Part shown: positions 1-11,225 of the stretch, piece by piece | Numbering within the stretch: the stretch's first letter is position 1 | Layout of the letters: each line of letters begins with the position of its first letter | Translations under genes and position numbers: made by a program | Notes under the pieces: generated by a model | The model's input: only the letters and a program-made list of their open reading frames with translations | What the model was told of the DNA's origin: nothing | Database searches by the model: none | Assembly (NCBI GenBank): GCA_001600875.1 | Contig: BCLD01000018.1 | Coordinates: 498,689-562,688, forward strand | Reading direction: 5' to 3' | Source: Solicoccozyma terricola | Taxonomy: Eukaryota > Basidiomycota > Tremellomycetes > Filobasidiales > Piskurozymaceae | DNA length: 64,000 nucleotides

Positions 1-879
1 GGAGAAAAACAGAAAAACAGACGAAATCAGCACAGCTGTGATCGAACCGCAAACCCCACCCCCAAAACCCGACTTACTGGATATTTTTCCGCATAAGCTG
101 CACTCAAATACCCTCCCAAACTATGTCCAACCAAGATCATTTTCTCAACCCCAACCTTCATTCTCCAATTTTCCAAACTATCAATAAAGAAACTTTCCGC
201 TTTTGCTACTCGTTGTTCTGTCGTTGCTTTTTTACCTGCATTTAATTCTTTAGGTTCAGGTCTTGAACTTCTACCCATTCCTAACCAATCAATCGCATAA
301 CTCCTTCTTCCAATATCTCTAGAAGCTTCTCCTAACGCTTTCCAATTCAAATAAAAAAAACCTAAACCCGCTCCGTATCCATGTAATAGGACGACAGCGG
401 AGGAAGATGAGATAGTTGAAGGGGATGTCATTGATAATGTATTTAAAAATCGATTAGTGTCGTTTTTTGTTGTTGAAATTGGGATTGTGGATATTCGAGC
501 GGTTAATGGATCTGGATCTGTAAGCGTTGGAGTTGAATCGGGTTGAGATTTGGTTTTAAAGAATGGTAGACGTCTGAAAAGGGATTTTCCACAGTGTATA
601 AGCACTGAATTCGAACTCCCTCCCTCCCTCCCTCCCTCCCTCCCTCCCTCCCTCCCTCACTACTCACTTTAACAACCTAACTTCACTCATATCCGCATCT
701 GCATCATCACTAGCCCACCAATACCCAATACTTTCTCTAAAACTAGAAGGAATAGCTCTCGAATTGACTATTTCTTCATCAACAAGTTTACTCATTGGTG
801 GTGTTTCCACCCCGTCTCGATGGTGGGTCGAAATGAAACTTGATGAGGAAGAAGGTGGATCGGTGGATAGGTCAACCAT
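1..879 (-). CDS. Alpha/beta hydrolase, ABHD5/Cld1-like lipase (partial, 3' end outside window)
   Basis: N-terminal part of a serine alpha/beta hydrolase. In the second exon I read the oxyanion-hole region LLHGYGAGLGFF, the conserved DWLGMGRSSRP and the nucleophile elbow GHSLGG (Ser nucleophile). This combination is typical of the ABHD4/ABHD5-Cld1 family, whose yeast member deacylates mitochondrial cardiolipin. The start is the ATG at 879, giving an N-terminus with a conserved-looking YWWASDD segment. The first intron runs 667 to about 615 (GTGAGT donor) and holds a pure four-base repeat. A second intron starts at 77 (GTAAGT) right after an AEKYP codon run, so the acid and His of the triad lie beyond position 1. 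Cld1-type is the best guess; an ABHD5-like lysophosphatidate acyltransferase or co-lipase role is possible. The family call is firm, the substrate is not. Confidence 0.8.
616..658. repeat. TCCC tetranucleotide microsatellite inside an intron
   Basis: About ten tandem copies of TCCC on the plus strand fill nearly the whole first intron of the lipase gene. On the sense strand the tract is purine-rich (GGGA repeats), so this intron lacks a normal pyrimidine tract before its acceptor. Confidence 0.9.
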
Positions 880-1231
880 GATACCGCGTGTGAGTGTTAT
901 GTACGATCTGGATAAGCGGTGCGGGAATGCCGCGAGCAGGAGGGGATGGAGATGTATGATTAGGAGAGGGGGATGGGTAGCTGTGTGTGTGGATGTGGAT
1001 GGGTGGGTGGATGTGTGGATGGGTGGTTGTGGTTGTGAGCTGAATGATTATTATACCACTCCACTCTCCTCCCAGATCGATCTATCTCCCGATGACGCGG
1101 CAACGGCAACAGCGACCACCCGGGCATCGGTCGCCGGGGAAGGGAGGCAGCTATTCGAATATTAAACGACGTGTAGACAATATTATATAACACACACAGT
1201 AACGTATTGCCTCCCGGGTTCGAATACCGAA
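880..1231. other. Intergenic: RAD16 3' end and lipase promoter, GT-rich
   Basis: Tandemly arranged genes on the minus strand flank this 352-bp spacer. Positions about 970-1035 form a degenerate GTGGATGGGTGG-type minisatellite. No coding exon or RNA gene was recognised. Confidence 0.6.
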
Positions 1232-4200
1232 TCACAACTTGAACAAAAACGATAACTGTGTCATACCCCCGTATCAGTTAAATGTCAGTTCTGCCGCCAA
1301 CCCGTCAACCGCCCCCCCCCCCCCCAAACACACTCACATCTTCAGGTGTCAATTTCCCCAAACTCTCTTCAGGATCCCTACTCAAAGCTGCAGTCGTCAT
1401 TGCCATTTTCTTTTCTTGTAATTGTACAATCTTGCTTTCGATTGAATCTTCAATGACGAGTTTGGTTACGATGACAGGTCGATGTTGACCTAGTCGATGG
1501 ATTCGGTCCATTGCCTGTTTTTTTGGGGGGATGGGGGATGTGGGGGGGGGGGGGGTTTCCATAAAGAGGTTGATCGGTTAGATGACCGTTTCACACACCA
1601 CGAGGTACAATGTCCCAGCGAACGTAGCGAGCTCTCATCGCGAGCGAAGCGAGGATTCATCGCTCTGTCTTCGCGGTCTTCGCGGAGCGAAGACTATCGT
1701 CTTCCGCAAAGTGAGCGAGCAAACTCATTCCTTCTGTCGAGCGCGAGCGCAGCGAGCAATACTCTCTTCCGAGAGATGAGAGAAGCAAGCAGGACTCTCT
1801 TCGGCGAGAGAAGCGAGCAATACTCTTCCGAATATACTCTCTTCCAAATTTCATGTTGTATATCCAAACCTCTGGGGAAAATCTTTCTCACACAACTCAC
1901 CTGATACTCGACGGACGGATTCCACCAACTATCCATCAAATAAACCCTCGAAGCCTCTGTCAAATTCTATTCCATCCATGATAAAAAGAAGAAGAAAAGA
2001 GGAGTTCCAAAACGCCAAATGAGTCCACGCGGTACTTGTTTCATACCCCCGCCGCCGATAATAAACAAACACTCACTAATGCTACACCACCAGCTTTCAA
2101 ACTGACAAGGAAGACAGTAACGTTCGTGTTGTTCACTGTTCCCCCCCCAAAAGATAATAATAATAATAATAATGAAATGAAATGAAACACCTCTCGTCAG
2201 CCCTCTTTGTCCCCCCCACCTCCCACACCACCACCACGCAACTCACTGAAATGTTGGATCGTAGCATCTCGAGCTTGTGGTGTCATTCCACCTTCAAGTC
2301 GACATATCTGTATTTCGAATGGGAAATAGGTTCCATCGGATCAGCTCTTTACATGGGCATTTTGGCCGCCGGAGGAGGAAAAGTCGTCTCACGGTGAAAC
2401 CAGCACGTTGAAGTCGGAAAGCGATCAGATCGAGGAATGAAACGAATTGAGAGCTGTGAGGGGAAGTGAGGGCGGATTGTTAAATAAACCGCGATGGAAT
2501 GAGCGGTAGGATAGAGGATTGTTAAAAAAGATGCAAAAACGAAAAAGAAGAAAAATAAGCCCCATTCCCACTCACAAAACCAACGATTTGATAGTCGAAT
2601 CTTCACGACGAAGATTAGTCAACTCTTCGACCAACGCTTCGAGTTTAGTTGATGATCTCCAATTCTAACCGACAGGAACCACCAACATCAATATCAGAAT
2701 GTCCCGTGGGTTGGGGAACATCGAACGACCTACATCCAAATCCAATCGCCCTAGAATACCTTGCTTTCCCTTTTTCTTCCCTCCATCATCGAGATCGATA
2801 GCTTCGGCTTCTAGATCGATACTGAGTCCAATATGACAAACAGGGCAGTCCGGCTAATGAAAATATCCAAAGAAAGAGCCCCGCGGGGGTGTGTATCAGT
2901 ATCCACATCCACGACTACGGAAAGACCATAATAACGCGACCTCTCACAATCGCGTTACCATTCGTCTCGATATAGTCTCTGATACAAGCGCGATCGAAGA
3001 GATGGTTGCACTTGGAGACGATAGCGTCTTCGGCCTATGAGAAACGTAATTTTTTGTCACACAAGTCAGAGGTGATAGGATAACGTTCGGATGAGCAGTT
3101 GAGGATAAGCAAATCAACGCACCACATCGTTGCACAGTCGACAAACCATCTCTTCACTTGTGTTCTCGATGTACGTTGATTTCTTCGATCGAAGAACGAG
3201 GTCAGGGTGGCAAGCCATTTGACGCACTGGAGGGAGAAAGAATAGAGAGTTGTCAATGTGTCGCACAATAGGGCGGGCACGGAGTGAACCACGTCGGTAC
3301 ATACTGCGTGTGATGAGCGAGAAGATGTTGGAGTAGTCTGGGTGTATAAATGATCAGTCATGCTACACCAGTCCTCGCATTGTCGAAAGCGACCCCACTG
3401 TTGAGCACGGTTCCCGTCGAAACATAAGTGGAGAACTGCCTCTGGGTCTGACTGAACAATCCGAGGTAAAGTTCCTTCTCTTCCGGAGAAAAATAGTCTC
3501 GTCGAACAACGATCGTTCGAGGCGGAAGCCCAAGGTCATCTGCACGTTCAATCTTGGTTCGCCTGCAGAAACCGCCGGTGTAAGATTCACAAGCAATGTC
3601 TCTCTGTAGCCCACAACACACCCACCTCAGCATCATTCGGTCAAGCAGAATCTTGAGCTTCTTGAACGCAATCTCTCCAGCTCCGCTCATAGCGTATTTT
3701 TGAATGGGTGTCAGGATCTCGTTGTTCCAGTAGCAGAGATGTTGCATCGGAGAATGACCACAATCATCGCATGTCCTCTTGTTGCTGAATTGCCAATGCA
3801 GCGATTTGCACGGACATCGCTTACAGTAGTAGTACGCAAAGGCTTTGAAGAAAAGAGAGGGCGTCATTCAAGGCTGCTGCATGCATGGTTCCCGCCGCGC
3901 GACTCACGATCGCCACCAAGGAATCTGATCAACGAATACAACTCTCCAACGCGGTTTTGCAAGGGAGTTCCGGACAAGCACCACTTGTACTTGCCATCCA
4001 AAGCGAATGCTGCCTTTGCGGCGTTGGTAGAACGTTCTTTGATGTTGTGTGCTTCGTCGAGGATGATTCTGACAGCATTTTCTTTGAATTTTCAGAAGCC
4101 GTGAGCAAGTCTAGCTAGAACGCAATACTCACCGGTGCCATTGGAATGTATGCATTGGACTCTTCTCTTTGATCAACAGGTTGTCCTTCTTGAACCCCCT

Positions 4201-6923
4201 CTGTTGTTTACGGAAAGAGGCTTCAAGGGTGCCATAGGAAACGAGTACCTGCGTGGTTGACATTGGTTCTGAACTTGCTCCTTTCAGAAAGATTCAGTAT
4301 CGAACTCACGACGTCGAATTTCTGCAGATCTTTCGCCTTCATCCTGCCACTTCCATGCCACAAACAGACCTGAACGAGGCCCAAAGTTTGTCAGTTCTCC
4401 AACCTGGATAGCTCACTTGCGAGAAATACCCACCGTGAAGCCTTCGGCGTGTGTCTCAATCTCGTGCTTCCATTGCATCAATGCGACGACCGGTGCGACT
4501 ACCAGACTGGGTTTGTTCCTCGGTTCAGATAGCAGCAGGGCGATCGTTTGAATGCTGCGATTAAGCACGTCGTCAGCATCGTGCGTACGTGCTACTGCAA
4601 CACTCGACACTCACGTCTTTCCCCTGAGAACAGCGACGAGTGTGCAAATGGTCAGATGTCACCATTTCGCTTAGTTATTTGCCATCCCTCGAATGCTTAC
4701 ATTCCCACTGTGCATTGGAAAATCCCCACGAAATTCGGTAAATATCGGTATAAAGCAGCCCGCTCCTCTGTTCACTCACTCTCATCAGCCAACATGCCAC
4801 CCTTCCAAACCCCTTCCTCTTGCTTCTTCATCCAATACAAACTCTCTTTCTGGAATGGCAACAACGTGAGCTTGAGCGAGGGATGAGCCTCCATCGGCAC
4901 CGGCTTGATGATCTCAATGTCCTTTTCGATGTCACCCCAGACAGTTCGAAGATGTGGATGATGCTGAAGAGGTAGGTAGGATTTAGCTAATGGCACCATC
5001 TGATGGATGCGGGTTCAATCAACACGAACCAGAGTTAACGCAATTTGATTCTTCTCCCCCCAGGTTAATTTCCTTCCGAGCTCCTTCTTCATCAACTTTT
5101 CCATATCCTTCAGCGGTTTCATCTCATTCTCCAGTCTCTTCTTGTCATCTTTCCTCTTCTTACGCATCTCCTGTAGAGTCATGAATTTTGCCGATGAGAG
5201 GGTCGCGAGCCGTTGACCTCTCCTATTTTTGAGGATGATTTTGCCATCGGCAGCTTCTTCGACGGTGGGAAGATGATGCATTCTAGCGACGGCTTGCAGT
5301 ACAGCCGTCTCGCCGTCTTGTTCAGCGTCATCCGAAACGTCAGAGTCATCGGATTCATCCTTCCTAATACCAAGTCGGCCTACGGAGGGAGGGAGGGGCA
5401 TCATGAAGGAGTGATGACGAGTTGATCAAAACAGGAGTTTGTAGATTCTCGGCAAAAACAACGTATTAACTCACGTTCGACGGCTCTCGCTCGCTTTTCA
5501 AGCTCTTTATTCCTCGCTTTACCGCTACTTGGTCCAGCTCCATCAACTCCATCGTCCAAAGAATGCATGGACGCCTGAAAGATAAAATTTTCATAACCGT
5601 TAATCCTCTGACTGTCTTGTCCAAACCCCGGGGGACTAATTCCAAACTTCAAAAACGCTCACTTTTTTCGCTGCAGCCAATAAAAACTCCTCATCGGCAT
5701 CCGAAGCCAATGATTGTTCATCATCGAAATCTGAGAGGGAGACGAACTTTGTGTTTTCATCCTCTTTGGCATCAGACGTAGCTTCGATAGTTCGACGAGT
5801 GCGAAGTGTTGAACGAGTAGGTCGAGCGGGAGGAAGATCTGATAGTTCCGACTTTTTAGACAAAAGGGGAAGATCAAGAAGGAGGAAGATCAGCTTTACA
5901 GTTGTCACCGTCGTTTGAAAGAGCGAGCGTTTTGTATAACCAACATCTTGAAAGTCACTTTCACTATCATCTCCGAATTCCTCTTCCTCTGTCAATGAAG
6001 TTGACGGCGTATCATAATCAGCCCTTCCTTTTCCTTTGACGTCGATTTTTGATTTAACTTTGTTTGAAGATGAAGAACGAGATGTTGGCGTCGTTTTCCC
6101 TGAGCGGGTTGTTGCAATCTGCAGCACGACAACATGGCACAACGGTATGAGTGATGAGTTCGATAGATGGATGACGCGGAGGGGGACTTGAGGGAGGGAA
6201 ACGTACAGCTCCATTTATCTTCCTCCTTTTCGTGTTTAGAACCTCCTTATCAGACGATACAGCTATCTTCTCGTCGTCTATTTCAGCGAGGTACGTATCC
6301 GAATCAGCGTCATCCGCTGTTAATTGCCCGTCGAATTCCGTCAGTTTTCAAGATCACGTCGGTGATAAAAGAAAATCCAACTACGGCTCATTATATTACT
6401 CACCTGTTCTTTTCAAACCTCCAACTCTCCTCCTTGACAACGGTAAATCCATTTCCATTTCCATATCATCATCATCTCCCGTGTCAGTTTTACTTTTTTG
6501 TGAACCAGATCTACTTCTATTCCTCATCGGTATCTCCACTTCCAATTGCATCTTACTACTTGACTTTCGAATATATCGAGGTTTAGTCGTCGTCGTATCG
6601 AGAACCTCATCTATGTCCATATCATCATCGTCACCTTCTTGTTCTTTCTTCATCTCCTTGTTTGCGTTCTCATCATCACTACCCTGACCAACAGTCGTCA
6701 TAGGTGTCAACAACCCATTCGTTGTTCTTTTCACCGGAGCAGATCCATTTTGAATGATCACTTCGCCAACCTTGATCGTTGGGGTGTTTGTGGTAGATGA
6801 CTTGGAACGAGAAGCACGAGTTGAACCGTTAAGTGATGGGGCGGGTGTGATTGCTCCATTGTTGGAGACGGCGGATGGAGTGGTAGGTATGGATGCAGCA
6901 GTGGATTTACGACGAGGTGGCAT
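1232..6923 (-). CDS. RAD16: DNA repair ATPase/ubiquitin ligase RAD16 (SNF2 + RING), about 25 exons
   Basis: Homologue of yeast Rad16, the SNF2-family ATPase that works with Rad7 in global-genome nucleotide excision repair. The start is the ATG at 6923 ([11 protein letters not shown]), followed by a charged Ser/Asp-rich tail. The helicase region begins near 4960. The Walker A motif DEMGMGKT spans 4786 to about 4552 across four exons, and HRIILDEAH (motif II) lies in the exon 4076-3904. A CxxCxC...CDDCGH block is at 3866-3627. The inserted RING spans 3238-2740 ([24 protein letters not shown]). The C-terminal helicase lobe has [15 protein letters not shown] and [11 protein letters not shown]. 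The last exon is only 24 nt (1255-1232), giving LTPEDLSFLFKL, the usual Rad16 end. The estimated protein is about 1,150 aa, longer than the 790-aa yeast protein, mainly at the N-terminus. Every exon joins in frame, so the gene appears intact. Confidence 0.93.
1513..1901 (-). repeat. Long RAD16 intron carrying degenerate ~27-bp GAGCGnAGCGAGC repeats
   Basis: This 389-nt intron separates the exon ending in WWNPSVEYQ from the one starting [10 protein letters not shown]; most other introns of the gene are 50-110 nt. From about 1615 to 1855 it holds roughly eight imperfect units with the core GAGCGAAGCGAGC followed by CTCTCTTCC-like spacers. The same family fills an intron of the HMG-box gene at 10830-11215. 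A 14-nt G run lies at 1542-1555. Confidence 0.75.
4555..4779 (-). other. Micro-exon cluster encoding RAD16 Walker A
   Basis: Three short introns (4779-4708, 4700-4624 and 4614-4555; 72, 77 and 60 nt) isolate two micro-exons of 7 nt (4707-4701) and 9 nt (4623-4615). Spliced, they complete ...DE-MGMGK-TIQT in frame. All three introns have GTGAGT or GTAAGC donors and CAG acceptors. Confidence 0.85.
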
Positions 6924-7510
6924 GATGGTGGGTGTGGTGATGAGGTGAATGTCCCACCAGTCAAATGGTCGTTCGTCCTATTATCCCTACTGAGTATCAC
7001 AAGACCCGGAATGCCCAATTTTTTTTTTTTTTTTTTTTTTTTTCCTGTGGCAAAGCGGGTCGCTGGATGTTGTTATGCTATCAGCAGATGCTTTACCGAG
7101 TTGTGGTTGTATGGTTGGTATACAGCGTGAGTGCGGACGATCTGGTGTGGCCCGTACGACCTGCTGCTACCTGTGTGTACGATCGACGATGGTGGGGGTT
7201 GGTGAGGATGACGTTGTGGGGGGCTCGCCGGGGGGTTGGCACATTAAACTCCCTGGCTGATCTGACCGTTGACCGTTCCACGCGACGCGACATGGCCTTT
7301 GCTTTCTCAATTCTAACCAGTTCTAAAAACATGTGATTAATTCGCCTGCATTACATGACTCTCCACACACGCACATCCCACCCACGGCACACCATGCCGT
7401 TCTCTGTATCAATCAGAATTCGAGCGAAAAACAAAACAAAAAGCAGGAGAAAGGGCGGAAGAAAACAAAAGGAAACGAGCGAAACAAACCGGGAATGGAC
7501 AGAATCAACT
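6924..7510. other. Intergenic: RAD16 promoter and HMG-gene 3' end
   Basis: A 587-bp spacer between two minus-strand genes. It contains a 25-nt T run (7019-7043) and no open frame with family resemblance. The RAD16 promoter should lie just above 6923; no TATA box is obvious. Confidence 0.55.
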
Positions 7511-10500
7511 TCAAGAAGCAGCAGCAGCAGCAGTAACCTCCTCCTCCTCTTCTTCGTCTTCGTCTTCTTCTTGAATGGGAGACGCCGAGGAATCATCTTG
7601 TTCGATCTTGGCTGTCTCCGCGAGTTCCCCCTCCGTAGTTACTCCCATTTTAACTGCAGCGTCGATTTTGCCTTGTTCAGGTTCAGGTGTCAAACTACGT
7701 TGTTCTTCCGACGTGGGGTTTTCGATAGCAGCCGACTCATCATCCGCTGTTTCCTCGAGAGCGTTTGTCGATTCTTCTACGGCCGGAGTGTTATCCACAG
7801 GTAGTACTTGCTCACCATCCCCGGTAACTGATACTCTACGTTGAAGAGATTCGGACTGCGATGGGGATTGTACGACAGATTGCCCGGCAGATGCAACAGC
7901 AGCTACCACCGCATCGAGAGCTGACGACGCATCCCCAACGACGGTGTCGTCATCCCCTGCCTTGACTTCCTCAGCATGACCATTAACACCACCCATCTCC
8001 TCATCCGCAGTCGCATCATGCTGATAATCGAAAGCGTTATCATTACCACCCTCATGGTGACCAGAAACGGAGCCAAGATCAAAATTCGCTGCAAAATCCG
8101 CGATGCCTTCCGGGAGAACGAGGGATTGAAGTAATTGTCCACTTTCATCCTTGACTTCGTGAGACTCATCCTCGTGATCCTGCTCGATCGATTGATCAGC
8201 GTGTTGCTCGTGTTCCTTGATCTGCTCCAGTAGTTCAGCCGTCAACGTGTCGTCTTGTGCAATACCAGATGTTGCGAGATCGACATCGACGTCATCCCCG
8301 CCGCCACCGCCACCGCCGTTACCGCGGTCCTGCACTGCGAGATCATCATCCAACAGATGACCAGGCAAGACAGCAGCGAGTAGACGAGGGCTGACGGTTT
8401 CCTTGGCGTACGACGGGTCGACGTGTTTACGTTCGGGTACATCGTCACCACGAGCACGGGCAGCAGCGTCATCCTCGTATTCTTTACGGAGAGTGTCGTA
8501 CTCTGCCTTGTCGAGTTCAGCTTGTTTGAGGTAGGGCTGGGAGGGAGGAGAAGGGGGGAAGAAAAGTTCAAAAAAAAAAAAAAAAAAGAAGAGCGTCAGT
8601 CGATGCTTTTCCGATAGGTATGACCGCTCCGCCCCTCACCTTCTTCTCATCATCGTTGAACGACCTCCATCGCTTCGCAGCGAGCATACTCTGCTTTGTG
8701 GTCTCTGTTTCGCCCTCGAACACCTGTCGAGTAAGCGCAGGACTGCTCCTGATCGCCTTGAGGAAGAGAAAGTACGCGGACAGCGGCTTCTTCGGTGCAT
8801 TCGGGTCCTTGAGATTACCCTTCCTGCTCTTTCCTGATTTCCGTTGATTCGCACGGAACAGGTTTTCGATACGGACATCCTCGGGTGTCAACGTGTGTTG
8901 CCATTTAGCGAGCTCAATCGCGTATAGTTCGCGAGCCTCCGCTGCGCGTCTAGCGTAGTGTGCCTTTTCCTCGCCTTGAAGAGCGGCGTAGGCTGCACCA
9001 GCGTCTTTGGCGACGTGAGCTACATTGAGCTTGTCACCTGGTCCGATCTTGAGCTTTGCTTCGTTGAGACGGTCGGCAAAGAAGATCTGCCACGCTGAGC
9101 GGGCCTGGGGTGGTGGATGGAGGTGGGATTTGGCTGCGGCGGGAGGTTCTGTTAAGGGGAATATATAGAAATTTTTCAGATTCAGCATTCGAAGCAAGTC
9201 GAGACGCGGGGTGGGTTGCGGCGCGCCTAACTTACCCGGCGTTGGTGGTGGTGGTACCATGGGCATCTGTGATCCCAACACGCTTGGTTCCGGTCTACCC
9301 TTCACACCCTTCTTCTTTTTCCCACTCTGAGTCAACGAAGGATCATCCATCGATGAGCGCTTCCCTAACCCGCCATACTCCTGTCCAAGGTCATGTCCCG
9401 ACATTACTGAGACGCCGTGATGGCCCATCGCTGCCATATGTTGTGGATGCATCTGATGATGCTGAAATGCGATCGGATTACCCGCCGCGTCTCTAGCATA
9501 CGATTGACCCGGTGCAATACCACGATACGAATTATGCTCGCCAGCTGGCCAAGCTGATGTCCAACCAGCGGAATTAGGCGGTTGATCCGCCGGGTTAACG
9601 CCTGGCTGCCCACCGTACGCAGTCGGGTTCGCGCCGCTTCCTCCGTACCCACCACCACCACCACCACCACCACCACCGCCGCCGCCGCCACCACCACCAG
9701 GAGGAGGGGGCTGAGACGTCGAGTAATGTGGGTAATTGTACTGCTGGTATTGATATCCACCCGCGGACTGTGGTGGCCAACCACCCGCGCCGTAATGCGC
9801 TGACGTCGGTTGTTGACCTTGGGATTGACCATGCGCGTACGCCGCGGTGGGTCCACCTACACTACCACCACTGACGCTTCTCGCCGTTGTCGGTTGACCT
9901 GAAGCATGTTGGGCTTGCTGCTGGGCCGCCTGCTGTTGTCCGCCGGCGCCGCCACCTTGCGACCATCCACCTTGTCCCATATACGGACTGGCATACTCTC
10001 CGTAATACGGGTAGCTCGTATGCGGTTGGTTGGCATAGTACGCCGCGTTGGAGGCGGTGGAGGTTGGTATATTGTGTGATTGCGTGTGAGGAGGAGCGGA
10101 GACGGGAACGCGGGGTGTACCGCCGGATGGACGTGTGCGTGGTGAGGTGGGGGAATGATGGTATGCGGAGGGGTTGGCAGCAGCGGCAGCGGCGGAGACT
10201 GCATCGTGAGGTGGTGTACTGTGTGGTTATGTGAACAAATGAGAGAAGGTGAGCAAGATGCCTATCAAAACGATCAAGTGAAGCGCCAAAACGTACGAAG
10301 GTTGAGGGGACCTGGCACGAACGACCGGTTGGACGCGAAAGAATCAGTATTGTGATAGCTACGTGATGACCAACCAGTCCATCCCGTCCTCTCCACTCAC
10401 TCATACCCATATTGATTCCCACTATAACCATCGTGACCTGCATACCGTATCATCGGCTCCTGTGCATACCCATATCCTTGCGGATGGGACGAAGATGCGG

Positions 10501-11225
10501 ATGGGTTTGGTGGTTGAGTGGCGTTGGAGGATGTTGGAGGGACAGCATTGTCGTATGACGCCGAGGTGGCTCGGGCGTCTCCTTGCTGTGGGGGGTGGGT
10601 GGTGGTGGATTGAGCAGGGTGCGTCAGGTTGGAGAGACGACGAATCGGGGAAATGGATGTGTGATAGGTGAATTGTAAAAAATCAAAACAAGAGGAATGG
10701 GAATGGTAAAGGAAACGTGTTTGCGTCAGTAAACAATGTCAAGCCATCCATCCATCATCCGAACCCCCGTCATGACCACCCGCAAGTCTCCTGTTGGATA
10801 CGTTGCTTGATCTTTGATATACCATTCGAGATACATCTCACCGACACTTGGCGAGAGAGAATCGAAACATCGCGAGAATAAGAGTAACATTGGTAGAGAG
10901 AGAGTCATAACATCACTCGATATGCTCGTATGAAGCGAGTCGTAACATTGTTCGACATGCTCGTAGGAGGAGAGTAACAGTAAACATCGCTCGCTGCGCT
11001 CGAAGACTATTTGCTCGCTACGATCGCGAAGAGATGAGTGCTCACTCCGTTCGCGGGAGAGATGAGTGCTCGCTACGCTCAGGACGAGATGAGTGCTCAC
11101 TCCGTTCGCGGAGGAGATGAATGCTCGCTTTCGCTCGCGTAGAGATGAATGCTCACTCCGTTTCGCGATGTATGCTCGATGCTCGCCCACGCTCGAGAAC
11201 AGAATGAGGTACTCACCCAACTCAT
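7511..11225 (-). CDS. Double HMG-box DNA-binding protein with Gln/Gly-rich N-terminus
   Basis: A chromatin or transcription HMG-box protein. The N-terminal half (10585-9240) is low-complexity: Tyr/Gln/Ser stretches, QQQAAQQQ runs and a glycine run encoded near 9650-9705. Box A (about 9110-8900) reads ARSAWQIFFADRLNEAKLK with a downstream YAIELAKWQ. Box B (about 8790-8500) has DPNAPKKPLSAYFLFLKAIR and closes across an intron (8639-8538). The C-terminal 300 residues are acidic and end with a Glu run and TAAAAAS at the stop 7511-7513. An 87-nt intron, 9235-9149, has no in-frame stop and would be read as coding by a naive caller. The start is uncertain: the ATG at 11225 gives a three-codon first exon (MSW) joined in phase 0 to the exon at 10585. 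I do not assign an orthologue; Nhp6/Abf2-like proteins are much shorter. Confidence 0.8.
10586..11216 (-). repeat. 631-nt HMG-gene intron with the same ~27-bp repeat family
   Basis: On the minus strand, from about 11215 to 10830, units such as GAACGGAGTGAGCACTCATC and GATCGTAGCGAGCAAATAGTC follow each other with a period of about 25-28 bp, roughly ten copies, degenerating toward 10850. The frame through the units stays open (ERSEHSSLR-like peptides), but its position immediately after a GTGAGT donor marks it as intron. Confidence 0.7.

Noticed and set aside
1205..1235. GGTTCGAATACC resembling a tRNA B box
   Set aside because: No A box upstream at the right distance and no cloverleaf. It overlaps the last exon of RAD16.
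1600..1860. CRISPR-like regularly spaced repeats
   Set aside because: Units are degenerate, adjacent without unique spacers, lie in a eukaryotic intron and have no cas genes.
7019..7043. T run as an RNA polymerase III terminator
   Set aside because: No upstream A/B boxes or U6-like gene; similar T runs occur in many introns here.
9595..9780. Trp-rich and Arg-rich frames opposite the glycine run
   Set aside because: Shadow frames of the CACCAC-type repeat coding for poly-Gly.
10726..11220. Long minus-strand open frame rich in SERSEH-like peptides
   Set aside because: It starts right after a GTGAGT donor, consists of the degenerate intronic repeat and has no ATG of good context. It is an open frame created by a repeat whose period is a multiple of three.
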